Below are positions 44,333 through 51,873 of a stretch of DNA of 64,000 bases, one piece after another. The translations under genes and the position numbers were made by a program. The stretch comes from Acetobacteraceae bacterium (GTDB lineage: Bacteria; Pseudomonadota; Alphaproteobacteria; Acetobacterales; Acetobacteraceae): positions 1,689,001 to 1,753,000 of the forward strand of contig CP039459.1 in the NCBI GenBank assembly GCA_004843165.1, in the 5' to 3' direction. Positions within the stretch are counted from its first letter, which is position 1. Each line of letters starts with the position of its first letter. A model generated the notes under the pieces. That model was given only the letters and a program-made list of their open reading frames with translations, made no database searches and was not told the DNA's origin.

Positions 44333-44368
44333 GTTCAGCCTTTATTGCATATATTATAGAAGTGAATC

Positions 44369-45103
44369 ATGAATAAAGAGATTACCTTAGAAGTTTTTCC
44401 TAATCCTCAGGCTTTAGCAGAAGCGACGCTAAGTTTTATTCAGGAAGCATCTGAAAATGCAAAGAAGGCGGGGCGTGTTTTTCGCATTGCCATTTCTGGC
44501 GGCACGACACCAAGGCGTTTATTTGCTTTAATTGAGGAAAAGGCACAGCAAGGATTTTCTATTTTATCTGATGCTGAAATTTTCTTTGTCGATGATCGTT
44601 GGGTTCCGAAGGGTCATGCTGACAATAATGGCAGTATGGCTTGGGACTATTTTAAAAATAGTGGTATCTCTAGAGAACATTTTTATCCCATCCCCACCGA
44701 GGGTATTTCTCCCGAAAAAGATGCTGAGATTTATGAAAATCTTTTAAGAGAAAAATATGGGAAGAATACGCTTGATCCAAAAGAACCTCTTTTTGATCTT
44801 GTATTATTAGGGCTTGGCGGTGATGGTCATACAGCTTCTCTTTTCCCTGAAAATGAGATCCTAAATGAAAAAACAGCATGGGTTGGAACTTCAAAACCCC
44901 TTGAAGCACCACATCGCCGGATTACACTAACTTACCCTGCGATTGCCAGCACCAGAAATGTTGTTTTTCTTGTGGAGGGAACTTCTAAAGGCGAAATGCT
45001 TGCCCGTCTTTTAGAGGGAGATACTTCTATTCCTGCGGGTTGTGTTGTCTCTGAGGGAAATCTCCTTGTTATGGCAGACCTTAATGCAACGGATGCTTTA
45101 TGA
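44369..45103 (+). CDS. pgl: 6-phosphogluconolactonase
   Basis: Hydrolyses 6-phosphogluconolactone, the step between glucose-6-phosphate dehydrogenase and Gnd or Edd. The 244-residue protein has IAISGGTTPRRLFALI, FFVDDRWVPKGHADNNGSMA and LVLLGLGGDGHTASLFPEN, the blocks of the DevB-type family. It overlaps rpiA by 4 bp (ATGA). The dehydrogenase zwf that makes its substrate is not in this window. Confidence 0.94.
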   Translation: MNKEITLEVFPNPQALAEATLSFIQEASENAKKAGRVFRIAISGGTTPRRLFALIEEKAQQGFSILSDAEIFFVDDRWVPKGHADNNGSMAWDYFKNSGISREHFYPIPTEGISPEKDAEIYENLLREKYGKNTLDPKEPLFDLVLLGLGGDGHTASLFPENEILNEKTAWVGTSKPLEAPHRRITLTYPAIASTRNVVFLVEGTSKGEMLARLLEGDTSIPAGCVVSEGNLLVMADLNATDAL

Positions 45104-45801
45104 GTGACCTTTCTTCTCAGAAGCAAATGGCAGCAAAAGAGGCTGTTACGCATTTTGTACGTTCAGGCATGACCTTAGGTTTAGGGACAGGCAGTACAAG
45201 TAATTATGTTTTAGAAGAAATTGGCCAGCGTCTAAAAGATGGACGTTTAAAAGGGATTAAAGGGATTCCAACCTCTTTAGCGACAGCAGAATTAGCGAAG
45301 CGCTGTGGCATTGAAGTTCTTTCTTTAAAAGAATGTCCAAGACCTGAACTTGCGATTGATGGAACAGATCAGGTTCTTATGGGAACATTGGATCTGATTA
45401 AGGGGCATGGTGGTGCGCTTTTAAGGGAAAAAATCATTGCTTCTGCCGCTGAAACATTTATTGTTGTGGCAGATTCTACAAAAAAAACAGAGATACTCGG
45501 TAAAAATTGTGCTGTTCCGGTGGAGGTGCCTGCTTTTGCATTAGGCGCTGTGGAAAAGGATTTAGTGCAGAGTGGAGCAATTGAAATTACTTTAAGACAT
45601 AGAAAAGACGGTCAAATTTTCTATTCTGATAATCATAATCCCATCCTTGATTGCCTTTTTGATGCAATATTATCTCCCCAAATATTATCAGATAGGCTAA
45701 ACTCTATACCAGCCGTTCTAGAACACGGATTATTTTGTAGATTAACGTCGGGTATTTTTATAGGAAGCCCTGACGGCGTAGCGTATTTTTCAGTAAAATG
45801 A
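45100..45801 (+). CDS. rpiA: Ribose-5-phosphate isomerase A
   Basis: Interconverts ribose 5-phosphate and ribulose 5-phosphate. Visible blocks are LGLGTGSTSNYVLEEIGQ, IPTSLATAELAKRCGIEVLS, AIDGTDQVLMGTLDLIKGHG with the catalytic Asp pair, GGALLREKIIASAAETFIVV and LPVEV-like PVEVPAFALGAV. The length of 233 residues is standard. It overlaps pgl and ends 33 bp before panC. The position after gnd and pgl makes sense because it consumes ribulose 5-phosphate. Confidence 0.95.
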   Translation: MSDLSSQKQMAAKEAVTHFVRSGMTLGLGTGSTSNYVLEEIGQRLKDGRLKGIKGIPTSLATAELAKRCGIEVLSLKECPRPELAIDGTDQVLMGTLDLIKGHGGALLREKIIASAAETFIVVADSTKKTEILGKNCAVPVEVPAFALGAVEKDLVQSGAIEITLRHRKDGQIFYSDNHNPILDCLFDAILSPQILSDRLNSIPAVLEHGLFCRLTSGIFIGSPDGVAYFSVK

Positions 45802-45834
45802 GATCACTCTCTTCTGAAAAAAGAGGAACGTATT

Positions 45835-46683
45835 ATGAAAGTTTGTCGAACCATAGAGGCACTTCAGAAATTACGTTCTGCCTTTAAAGAAGAAGTTGCC
45901 TTTATCCCAACGATGGGAGCTTTACATAAAGGGCATCTTTCCCTTCTTTCTCAAGCAAAGAATTCTGGAAAAAAAACAATTGTGAGCATTTTTGTTAATC
46001 GCTCTCAATTTAATCAGCCAGAGGATTTTGACAAATATCCAATGACGGAAAAAAAGGATTTAGCGCTTTTAGAAGCCTATGATCCTGACATTGTTTTTAT
46101 CCCTTCCGAAGCGGAAATCTATCCAGACGGTTTTGAAAAAAGAGTTTTGGCAGGTAAAGTTGCTCAAATGTGGGAGGGGGCGGATCGTCCAGGACATTTT
46201 GACGGGGTAACGACAATTTTAGCTAAGCTTTTTAATATTGTTCGTCCCGATGAGCTTTGGCTAGGGCAAAAAGACGCTCAGCAAGTTGCTGTTGTCGCCG
46301 ATATAATAAAAAATTTAAATTTTTCAATTTCTTTAAAAACGGCACCGACTGTCAGGGAAGAGGATGGCTTGGCTTATTCCAGTCGGAATATACGTCTTTC
46401 AGAATCAGATCGGAAACGTGCGCCAGAAATTTTTAAAGGATTGCAAAAAGTACGTGCTGCTTTTGAAGCCGGGGAACGTAAGAGTAGTACCTTAGAGGAA
46501 ATATTGCGTCATTCATTTCAGGAAGCTGGATTGCCTAATCCAGAATATGCTGCTTTGGTTCGTTCGCATGATTTCTCTCCTGTTAAAGAAGCGGATGAAT
46601 CTTCTTTAGCCATTGTAGCAATGTACCTTGGAAAGGTGCGTTTGTTGGATAATATCAAAATGAAAGATGGATACCATGAGTGA
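45835..46683 (+). CDS. panC: Pantothenate synthetase (pantoate-beta-alanine ligase)
   Basis: Joins pantoate and beta-alanine with ATP, making vitamin B5. It has VAFIPTMGALHKGHLSLLSQ (the HxGH motif), SIFVNRSQFNQPEDFDKYP, MWEGADRPGHFDGVTTILAK, LGQKDAQQVAV and the late EDGLAYSSRNIRLS with the KMSKS-like serines. The length of 282 residues is typical. A strong ribosome site (AAGAGGAA) precedes it. Its last codons overlap the start of the permease gene. panB and panD are not in the window. Confidence 0.96.
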   Translation: MKVCRTIEALQKLRSAFKEEVAFIPTMGALHKGHLSLLSQAKNSGKKTIVSIFVNRSQFNQPEDFDKYPMTEKKDLALLEAYDPDIVFIPSEAEIYPDGFEKRVLAGKVAQMWEGADRPGHFDGVTTILAKLFNIVRPDELWLGQKDAQQVAVVADIIKNLNFSISLKTAPTVREEDGLAYSSRNIRLSESDRKRAPEIFKGLQKVRAAFEAGERKSSTLEEILRHSFQEAGLPNPEYAALVRSHDFSPVKEADESSLAIVAMYLGKVRLLDNIKMKDGYHE

Positions 46684-47644
46684 CGAAATAGAACGGACAC
46701 CCTCCATAAATCAGGCCAGTAGTGGAATGGGAACGCCCCTAGCACTGCTTGCGTTTTTAACATTTTCAACCAGTGATCTTTGTTCAAAGCTTTTGCACAA
46801 CAGATTGCCTGCTTATGAAGTTGCTTTCTTTGGCGGATTGCTCGGTATTCTTTTATTTCCTGTTTTATGGAAAAAAGAATACACATTTCGTTCCTTCTTT
46901 CCTGTTGGTAAAACAGCATGGTTATTGTGGCTTTTACGTGCATTTTGTGTCTTTGCTGCGACGGCGCTGGCTGTAACAGCTTTTATGCTTTTGCCTTTAC
47001 CGATAGCTCAGGCATTGATGTTTTTAATGCCGCTTGTAACAGCAATTTTAACGGTCGTTGTTCTACGTGAAAAAGTTCCGTTTTCCACATGGGTTGTTGC
47101 TTTAGTAGGGCTTGTCGGAGTTGCTACGGTTGCAGGTCCTGATCTTCTTGCTTCTTTTCAGGAAACATTGCAATCTGGGAAATTTAATGATTTAGGAATT
47201 GGTGGACTTTGTGCGATTGGTGTCGCACTTACAGCCGGCGTTAATATTATGGCTGCGCGAGGCTTAAATGGTAAGGCAAATGATCTTAGTATTTACGCTG
47301 CTGTTGTCTTTGGACCAATCATTGGAGATGGCATTGTTTTTGGCAATACTTTTGTCATGCCTTCTTCCTTAGATGTTTGTCTTGAACTTTTTGGCTATGG
47401 CTTTTTAGCAGCACTTGCACAGCTGTTCTTAATCTATGCTTCGCAAAAAATTGCTGCGGCTAAGATTACTTTAGCTCAGTATAGTCAGCTGATTTGGACA
47501 ACTGTTTTTGCCATTATTATCTTTAAAGATATGCCTGCCATTCATACTTATGTTGGATTGGGGATTATTCTTCTTTCTGGTGTTTTCGGTGCAATTTTAC
47601 AAAAGAGAGAAGGGCGTGCTTCTCTCGTTAATCCAGAAGTTTAA
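46676..47644 (+). CDS. DMT-superfamily (EamA) membrane permease
   Basis: A 322-residue protein with ten hydrophobic helices in two repeats of five, the EamA layout. Typical signs are LLRAFCVFAATALAVTAFML early on, PLPIAQALMFLMPLVTAILT at the end of the first half, AQYSQLIWTTVFAIIIFKDM at the end of the second. I choose ATG 46676 (MSDEIERTPS) over ATG 46667, since a GGA lies close upstream. It overlaps panC by 8 bp. The substrate is unknown; a metabolite exporter related to pantothenate or riboflavin is only guilt by association. Confidence 0.85.
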   Translation: MSDEIERTPSINQASSGMGTPLALLAFLTFSTSDLCSKLLHNRLPAYEVAFFGGLLGILLFPVLWKKEYTFRSFFPVGKTAWLLWLLRAFCVFAATALAVTAFMLLPLPIAQALMFLMPLVTAILTVVVLREKVPFSTWVVALVGLVGVATVAGPDLLASFQETLQSGKFNDLGIGGLCAIGVALTAGVNIMAARGLNGKANDLSIYAAVVFGPIIGDGIVFGNTFVMPSSLDVCLELFGYGFLAALAQLFLIYASQKIAAAKITLAQYSQLIWTTVFAIIIFKDMPAIHTYVGLGIILLSGVFGAILQKREGRASLVNPEV

Positions 47645-47674
47645 AGTCATTCTTCATTTTGGATAAATAGATAG

Positions 47675-47720
47675 AAAAAGGAGGCTTACTTCAGTTGAAG
47701 TTAAGCCTCCTTTTTATTTT
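47675..47720. terminator. Strong bidirectional terminator
   Basis: AAAAAGGAGGCTTA (47675-47688) and TAAGCCTCCTTTTT (47702-47715) are perfect 14-bp complements. Their inner parts (CTTCA/TGAAG) also pair, so almost the whole 41 nt folds with one bulge, followed by ATTTT. It separates the permease from two convergent LysE genes. Confidence 0.9.
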
Positions 47721-47741
47721 GGGAAAATTTCTTTGTGAGAT

Positions 47742-48413
47742 TTAGAAAAAATGGTGAAGGAATGTCAGAAATTTTATATCCAGAGCCGTTTCCCGAAAGA
47801 GTTGATAACTAATAATGAGGAAGATAATTCCTGCAATTCTATCAATCCAAAGTGCGATACGGGGGTTGGAGATAAAACGGGAAAAAGAGTTTGCAAGGAG
47901 AACCATTGCACCAGAAATAAGCAAGGTATCCAGTGCCATAATCGCCCCTAAAATCAAGCTAAAATAAGCAGGATTATAACCAGGGGGAATAAAAGCAGGA
48001 AAAAAGGTTAGGATAAAGATCGCCGTTGTCGGGCTTAAAAGATCTGTTGCAATCCCTTGTTTAATTCCTGTGAAAAATCCGTCAGCAAGATTGAGCGTTC
48101 CCTCATTATTCTCTCCGAGAAAAGAGGCTGATTTACTCATAATCATTTGAATGCCAAGCCATGCCAGCCAGAGAACGCCAATGATAGCTAAAATATTAAA
48201 AATTTTAGGAGAGACGGCAATGAGTGCGCAGAGTCCAATCGCACTTGCACCTCCCCAAATGAGAGAGCTAATCATAATGCCAAAGACACATCCCCATGCC
48301 AGGCGCAAATTTCCCTTTAAAGCAGATCGGAGTACCAATGCCATATCTGGGCCGGGTGAAACCTGAAAGGCTGATTCAGCAATGAAAAATTTTAGGAGAT
48401 AAGCAGATAGCAT
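47742..48413 (-). CDS. LysE/RhtB-family amino-acid exporter
   Basis: An inner-membrane efflux protein of 223 residues with about six hydrophobic helices. The family motif SPGPDMALVLRSALKG is at residues 19-34, and the second half has AWLGIQMIMSKSA and LLSPTTAIFILTFFPAFIPP. Members export lysine, threonine, homoserine or leucine; the substrate cannot be read from the sequence. It lies 27 bp downstream of a related gene on the same strand, so the two probably arose by duplication and are co-transcribed. Confidence 0.88.
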   Translation of the reverse strand: MLSAYLLKFFIAESAFQVSPGPDMALVLRSALKGNLRLAWGCVFGIMISSLIWGGASAIGLCALIAVSPKIFNILAIIGVLWLAWLGIQMIMSKSASFLGENNEGTLNLADGFFTGIKQGIATDLLSPTTAIFILTFFPAFIPPGYNPAYFSLILGAIMALDTLLISGAMVLLANSFSRFISNPRIALWIDRIAGIIFLIISYQLFRETALDIKFLTFLHHFF

Positions 48414-48440
48414 AAAAGGAACCTAAGGTAAGGTGGAAGA

Positions 48441-49070
48441 TTAAGAGGAGGTGAGGAGCTTAAGGCAGAGATAGAGAAAGACGAAACCTGTTAGCCAATC
48501 AAGATAGCGTGAAATATCAGGGCGTTTGAGAAAGCCAGAAAGAGGACGTGCAAGAAGGGCTAAGGCACTAAAAATAATCAGACATTCGCCCATTGTGATT
48601 AACGTCAGCATCAAGCTGTAGAGGGGAGGATTGGCTCCGGCTGGAATAAAAGGCGGAAAAAAAGTAAGGGTAAAAATACCTGTTTCTGGGTTGAGAAGAT
48701 CTGTAACCATGCCAATTTTAAAGCCGGCATAGAGGCCTGCTTCTTGTGTGTTAGCAAGATTATTTTCCATTTCTGTACCAAAAGCTTTTTCTTTTGGTAG
48801 AAACATTTTAATTCCAAGCCAAGCCAGCCACATCGCCGCCACCCATTTAAGGGGCGTATAGGCTTGAGGATAAAGTTTTAGGAGTGCGCAGAGGCCAAGG
48901 GCATTTGCTACTCCCCAAGCAAAAGTACTAAAAAGAACTCCTGCAATGACACCAAAAGCCGTTTTTAGTCCTTCTCGAAGGGTACTGCTTAAAACAAGAG
49001 CTGTATCTGTTCCTGGAGAGGCCATTACGAGCGTGGATGCGATAAAGAAATCCCATAGTGAAGTATGCAT
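48441..49070 (-). CDS. LysE/RhtB-family amino-acid exporter, tandem paralogue
   Basis: A 209-residue relative of the next gene. It has SPGTDTALVLSSTLREGLKT, AWLGIKMFLPKEK and LLNPETGIFTLTFFPPFIPA, which align with the neighbour block by block. It is the promoter-proximal gene of the pair. The spacer upstream (49071-49202) is AT-rich and should contain the promoter. Two adjacent exporters may serve different amino acids or form mixed assemblies; neither was tested. Confidence 0.87.
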   Translation of the reverse strand: MHTSLWDFFIASTLVMASPGTDTALVLSSTLREGLKTAFGVIAGVLFSTFAWGVANALGLCALLKLYPQAYTPLKWVAAMWLAWLGIKMFLPKEKAFGTEMENNLANTQEAGLYAGFKIGMVTDLLNPETGIFTLTFFPPFIPAGANPPLYSLMLTLITMGECLIIFSALALLARPLSGFLKRPDISRYLDWLTGFVFLYLCLKLLTSS

Positions 49071-49202
49071 GAAAAATCCAAGTAAATTTATTTGATTATT
49101 ATATTGAAAATTAAATTTCTAAGTAAGCAAAAGCGAAGAGTAAGAAAAAATCTTTTGGAATGCTAGGTATATTTTTACATTAGAAATTTAGAAGAAGAGA
49201 AA

Positions 49203-50030
49203 TTATGCGCCATCGTCTATTCGTCGTGCATCTTTTTCCCAAAGCGCATAAAAATGGTGAACAGGACCGCAACCCTGACCAATTTTCAATAAGTCGGCAT
49301 GCTGTATCGCATGGTTTAGCCAATCTTTTGCTTGGATAACGGCTTCACTTAGCGGTTTTCCCTGCCCTAAAAGGCTAGCGATAGCAGCGGAGAGAGAGCA
49401 TCCTGTGCCATGCGTATTTTTGGTTTTCCAACGTTTACCTGGGATAGCGAGTGTTTGCGATGGCGTAATGAGTAAATCTGTGCTGTCTTGCGCTTCAAAA
49501 TGCCCCCCTTTCATTAAAATGGCATTGGGGCCGAATTTTAATAAAGATTTTCCTTGGGCTTCCGCTTCTTCTAAAGAGGTGGCTTCTTTTTGTCCTAATA
49601 AATCGGCTGCTTCTGGAAGATTGGGCGTTAAGATCGTTGCTAGGGGAAGTAATTTTTTCTTTAGAACATTGAGAGCTTTTTCTTGTAAGAGGCGATGACC
49701 ACTTTTAGAGATCATGACAGGATCAAGAATGATTGGGAGTGTAAGGTCTTTAATTTGTTTATAAACCGCCTCTATAATATCTGCGGTACCTAACATTCCA
49801 ATTTTGATTGCATCAATATGAATATCTTCTATCAACGACTGAATTTGTTTTGCAACGAAATCAGCAGGAACAGGAAAACTTTCTTGAACGCCTTTTGTAT
49901 TCTGTGCTGTTAAACAGGTAATGACCGCCATTCCATAAGCATGAGAGGCGGAAATAGCCTTTAGGTCTGCCTGAATACCTGCACCGCCGGAAGGATCAGA
50001 CCCTGCAATGCTTAAAATATTGGCAACCAT
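49203..50030 (-). CDS. thiD: Hydroxymethylpyrimidine / HMP-phosphate kinase
   Basis: Phosphorylates HMP twice to give HMP-PP for thiamine. ILSIAGSDPSGGAGIQADLK at the start and KTKNTHGTGCSLSAAIASLL near the end are the ribokinase-like substrate and anion-hole motifs; VLDPVMISKSGHRLL-type sequence (IILDPVMISKSGHRLL) lies between. The start ATG at 50030 has AAGGA 6 nt upstream; ATG at 50036 overlaps that Shine-Dalgarno directly. 275 residues, normal length. Last gene of thiM-thiE-thiD. Confidence 0.94.
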   Translation of the reverse strand: MVANILSIAGSDPSGGAGIQADLKAISASHAYGMAVITCLTAQNTKGVQESFPVPADFVAKQIQSLIEDIHIDAIKIGMLGTADIIEAVYKQIKDLTLPIILDPVMISKSGHRLLQEKALNVLKKKLLPLATILTPNLPEAADLLGQKEATSLEEAEAQGKSLLKFGPNAILMKGGHFEAQDSTDLLITPSQTLAIPGKRWKTKNTHGTGCSLSAAIASLLGQGKPLSEAVIQAKDWLNHAIQHADLLKIGQGCGPVHHFYALWEKDARRIDDGA

Positions 50031-50065
50031 GTTCATTCCTTAAAATTTGATATGATATGTTTGTA

Positions 50066-50701
50066 TTAAGCTAAATTTTTCCATGTCCGAGAAAATAATG
50101 CGATAGCTTCGGAAGGATTTTTATTCTGGCTGATTGCACTAATAACAGCAATACCTTTTGATCCTGCTTTTTTTAAAGGAGATAAATCTTCTAAGACGAT
50201 GCCGCCAATGGTAATGACAGGAAATTTGGTTAAAGAAATAATTTCTTTGATTCCCTCAAAACCAAGCGGGAGATCATGGTCTTTTTTTGATGTGGTTGCC
50301 CGTAAAGGGCCAACCCCAATATAGTCGATCTGACATTTTGGAATAGATTTTAGCTGCCTAGGTGCTGTAATAGAAAGTCCAAGAATCATCTTGCAGCCAA
50401 TTTTTTGGCGAATATGTTCGATATTTCCATCCTTTTGCCCAACATGCAGACCATGTGCCTGAACTTGGATGGCCACATCAATACGGTCATTGATAATAAG
50501 CCGGCAAGGATAGGGAGCGATGGCGTTTAAAATTTCTTTTCCCCATAAAATCATTTGCGCATCAGAAGCTATTTTATCTCTGAGCTGTATAACAGAAGCG
50601 CCATTTTGGGCCGCTTGTTTTGCCTGTTCAATAACAGAAAGAGAAGCGTGTCTATCCGTTATGACGTGTAGACCTTCGAGATGTTGTGTGTGGGATGTCA
50701 T
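50066..50701 (-). CDS. thiE: Thiamine-phosphate synthase
   Basis: Joins HMP-PP and hydroxyethylthiazole phosphate to thiamine phosphate. The protein has GLHVITDRH, SVIQLRDKIASDAQMILWG, RLIINDRIDVAIQVQAHGLH, VGQKDG and the GVGPLRATTSKKDHDLPLGF phosphate loop, all in family order, and PVITIGGI near the end. The length of 211 residues is usual. It lies 9 bp behind thiM and 35 bp before thiD on the same strand. Confidence 0.93.
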   Translation of the reverse strand: MTSHTQHLEGLHVITDRHASLSVIEQAKQAAQNGASVIQLRDKIASDAQMILWGKEILNAIAPYPCRLIINDRIDVAIQVQAHGLHVGQKDGNIEHIRQKIGCKMILGLSITAPRQLKSIPKCQIDYIGVGPLRATTSKKDHDLPLGFEGIKEIISLTKFPVITIGGIVLEDLSPLKKAGSKGIAVISAISQNKNPSEAIALFSRTWKNLA

Positions 50702-50710
50702 AAGAATTTC

Positions 50711-51526
50711 TTAAGAAGGGAGAAGGTAGGTTTTGTAAATTTGTTCTTTTGAAAGATTAAAAAGTGTGTCTAAGAATAAATTTTGGAAACTACCAGGGCC
50801 ACGTGCGAGCTTGGCAGCGATTTCACCGGAAATATTGTAAATTAAAAAGGCTACTTTTGCGGCTTCAAAAGCAGGCAGTTCCGTTAAAAAACCGGCAAGA
50901 ACAGAACTTAGCGCACATCCTGTTGCTGTAATTTTTGTCATTAAAGGATGGCCATTTTGATTTTGAGAAAAATCAGTGCCATTTGTGATATAGTCTTTTG
51001 CGCCGCTAACAACGACGATATTCTTATGCTCTAAAGCGAGGGAACGAGCAGCATCATGCGCTTCTTCAACTTTATTTTGACTATCAATGGCCGCATTTTG
51101 AGCTGTTTCACCAGCCAGCGCTAATATCTCACTCGCATTGCCACGAATGATATTGGGCTTGAAGATGATGAGATCTCGGCAGGCTTGCCGACGAAACAGG
51201 CTAGCGCCAACCCCCACAGGATCAAGAACCCAAGGTTTCTTGTGATGTTTCATATTTTCAACAGCTCTCAGCATGGATTTAAGCTGACGGGTGTGAAGGG
51301 TTCCGATATTGATTGAAAGCGCTTGAGAGATGTTTGTAATCTCTCTCATTTCAACATCTTCATCTGCCATAAGCGGGGAACACCCTAAGGCAAGTAGAAT
51401 ATCAGCTGTTCTTTGAGAGGCAACTTGGTTGGTGATGTTGTGAATGATGGGGGATTTTTGACGTAAAAGCATCAGGGTTTCAAAGGCAGAATCAAGAAAC
51501 GGCAGTGCATTATTATTTTTGATCAT
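50711..51526 (-). CDS. thiM: Hydroxyethylthiazole kinase
   Basis: Phosphorylates salvaged thiazole alcohol. It has SPIIHNITNQVASQRTADIL, ALGCSPLMADEDVEM, WVLDPVGVGAS and the C-terminal TKITATGCALSSVLAGFLTE with the catalytic Cys region. I start it at ATG 51526 (MIKNNNALPF). An ATG at 51556 would overlap the tRNA 3' end. With only 29 nt between the tRNA gene and this ATG there is no room for a TPP riboswitch. thiM-thiE-thiD is a salvage set; thiazole and pyrimidine synthesis genes (thiC, thiG, thiO) are not here. Confidence 0.92.
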   Translation of the reverse strand: MIKNNNALPFLDSAFETLMLLRQKSPIIHNITNQVASQRTADILLALGCSPLMADEDVEMREITNISQALSINIGTLHTRQLKSMLRAVENMKHHKKPWVLDPVGVGASLFRRQACRDLIIFKPNIIRGNASEILALAGETAQNAAIDSQNKVEEAHDAARSLALEHKNIVVVSGAKDYITNGTDFSQNQNGHPLMTKITATGCALSSVLAGFLTELPAFEAAKVAFLIYNISGEIAAKLARGPGSFQNLFLDTLFNLSKEQIYKTYLLPS

Positions 51527-51555
51527 GCTTAAAACTTTGAATTTTTGAGAGATCA

Positions 51556-51632
51556 TGGTGGACTCGGCGCGATTCGAACGCGCGACCTTCGCCTTCGGAG
51601 GGCGACACTCTATCCAGCTGAGCTACGAGTCC
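51556..51632 (-). tRNA. tRNA-Arg (anticodon CCG)
   Basis: On the minus strand, starting GGACTCG and ending CGAGTCC-A-CCA, a 77-nt cloverleaf: 7-bp acceptor stem, D arm with AGCTCAGCTGGATAGAG, an anticodon stem TCGCC/GGCGA around CTCCGAA, and T arm GTTCGAATC. Anticodon CCG reads CGG arginine codons. The CCA end is encoded. Immediately downstream on the same strand is thiM. Confidence 0.96.
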
Positions 51633-51873
51633 ATAATGCCAACACATTTTTAAAATGTCGGTGGCGTGCCTTCTTTTTTTACTACCTAAAAGATTTTGAC
51701 GCTTTTTACCAGTCATTTTAGCATTTTTCTCTCTCCGGGGGCGTTTTCTTTTGAATAAGGTAAGACAAAGCTCGCCTTCCTTTGGTAAAGCTAGGGAAAG
51801 AAGAAAGATGCGCTGTCATTTTATTTGTCTTAAAGGCTGAGTTTTAGAAAAAGAATAGGGGATATTAAGGGCA
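51633..51873. promoter_or_regulatory. Divergent spacer between tRNA-Arg and polA
   Basis: 241 bp that should hold the tRNA promoter (minus) and the polA promoter (plus). A 15-bp palindrome, ACATTTT-T-AAAATGT, lies at 51644-51658, only 12 bp from the tRNA 5' end, so it could be part of the processing or promoter region. No other element could be assigned. Confidence 0.35.

Noticed and set aside
51527-51555. TPP riboswitch upstream of thiM
   Set aside because: Only 29 nt separate the tRNA from the thiM start, too little for the fold.
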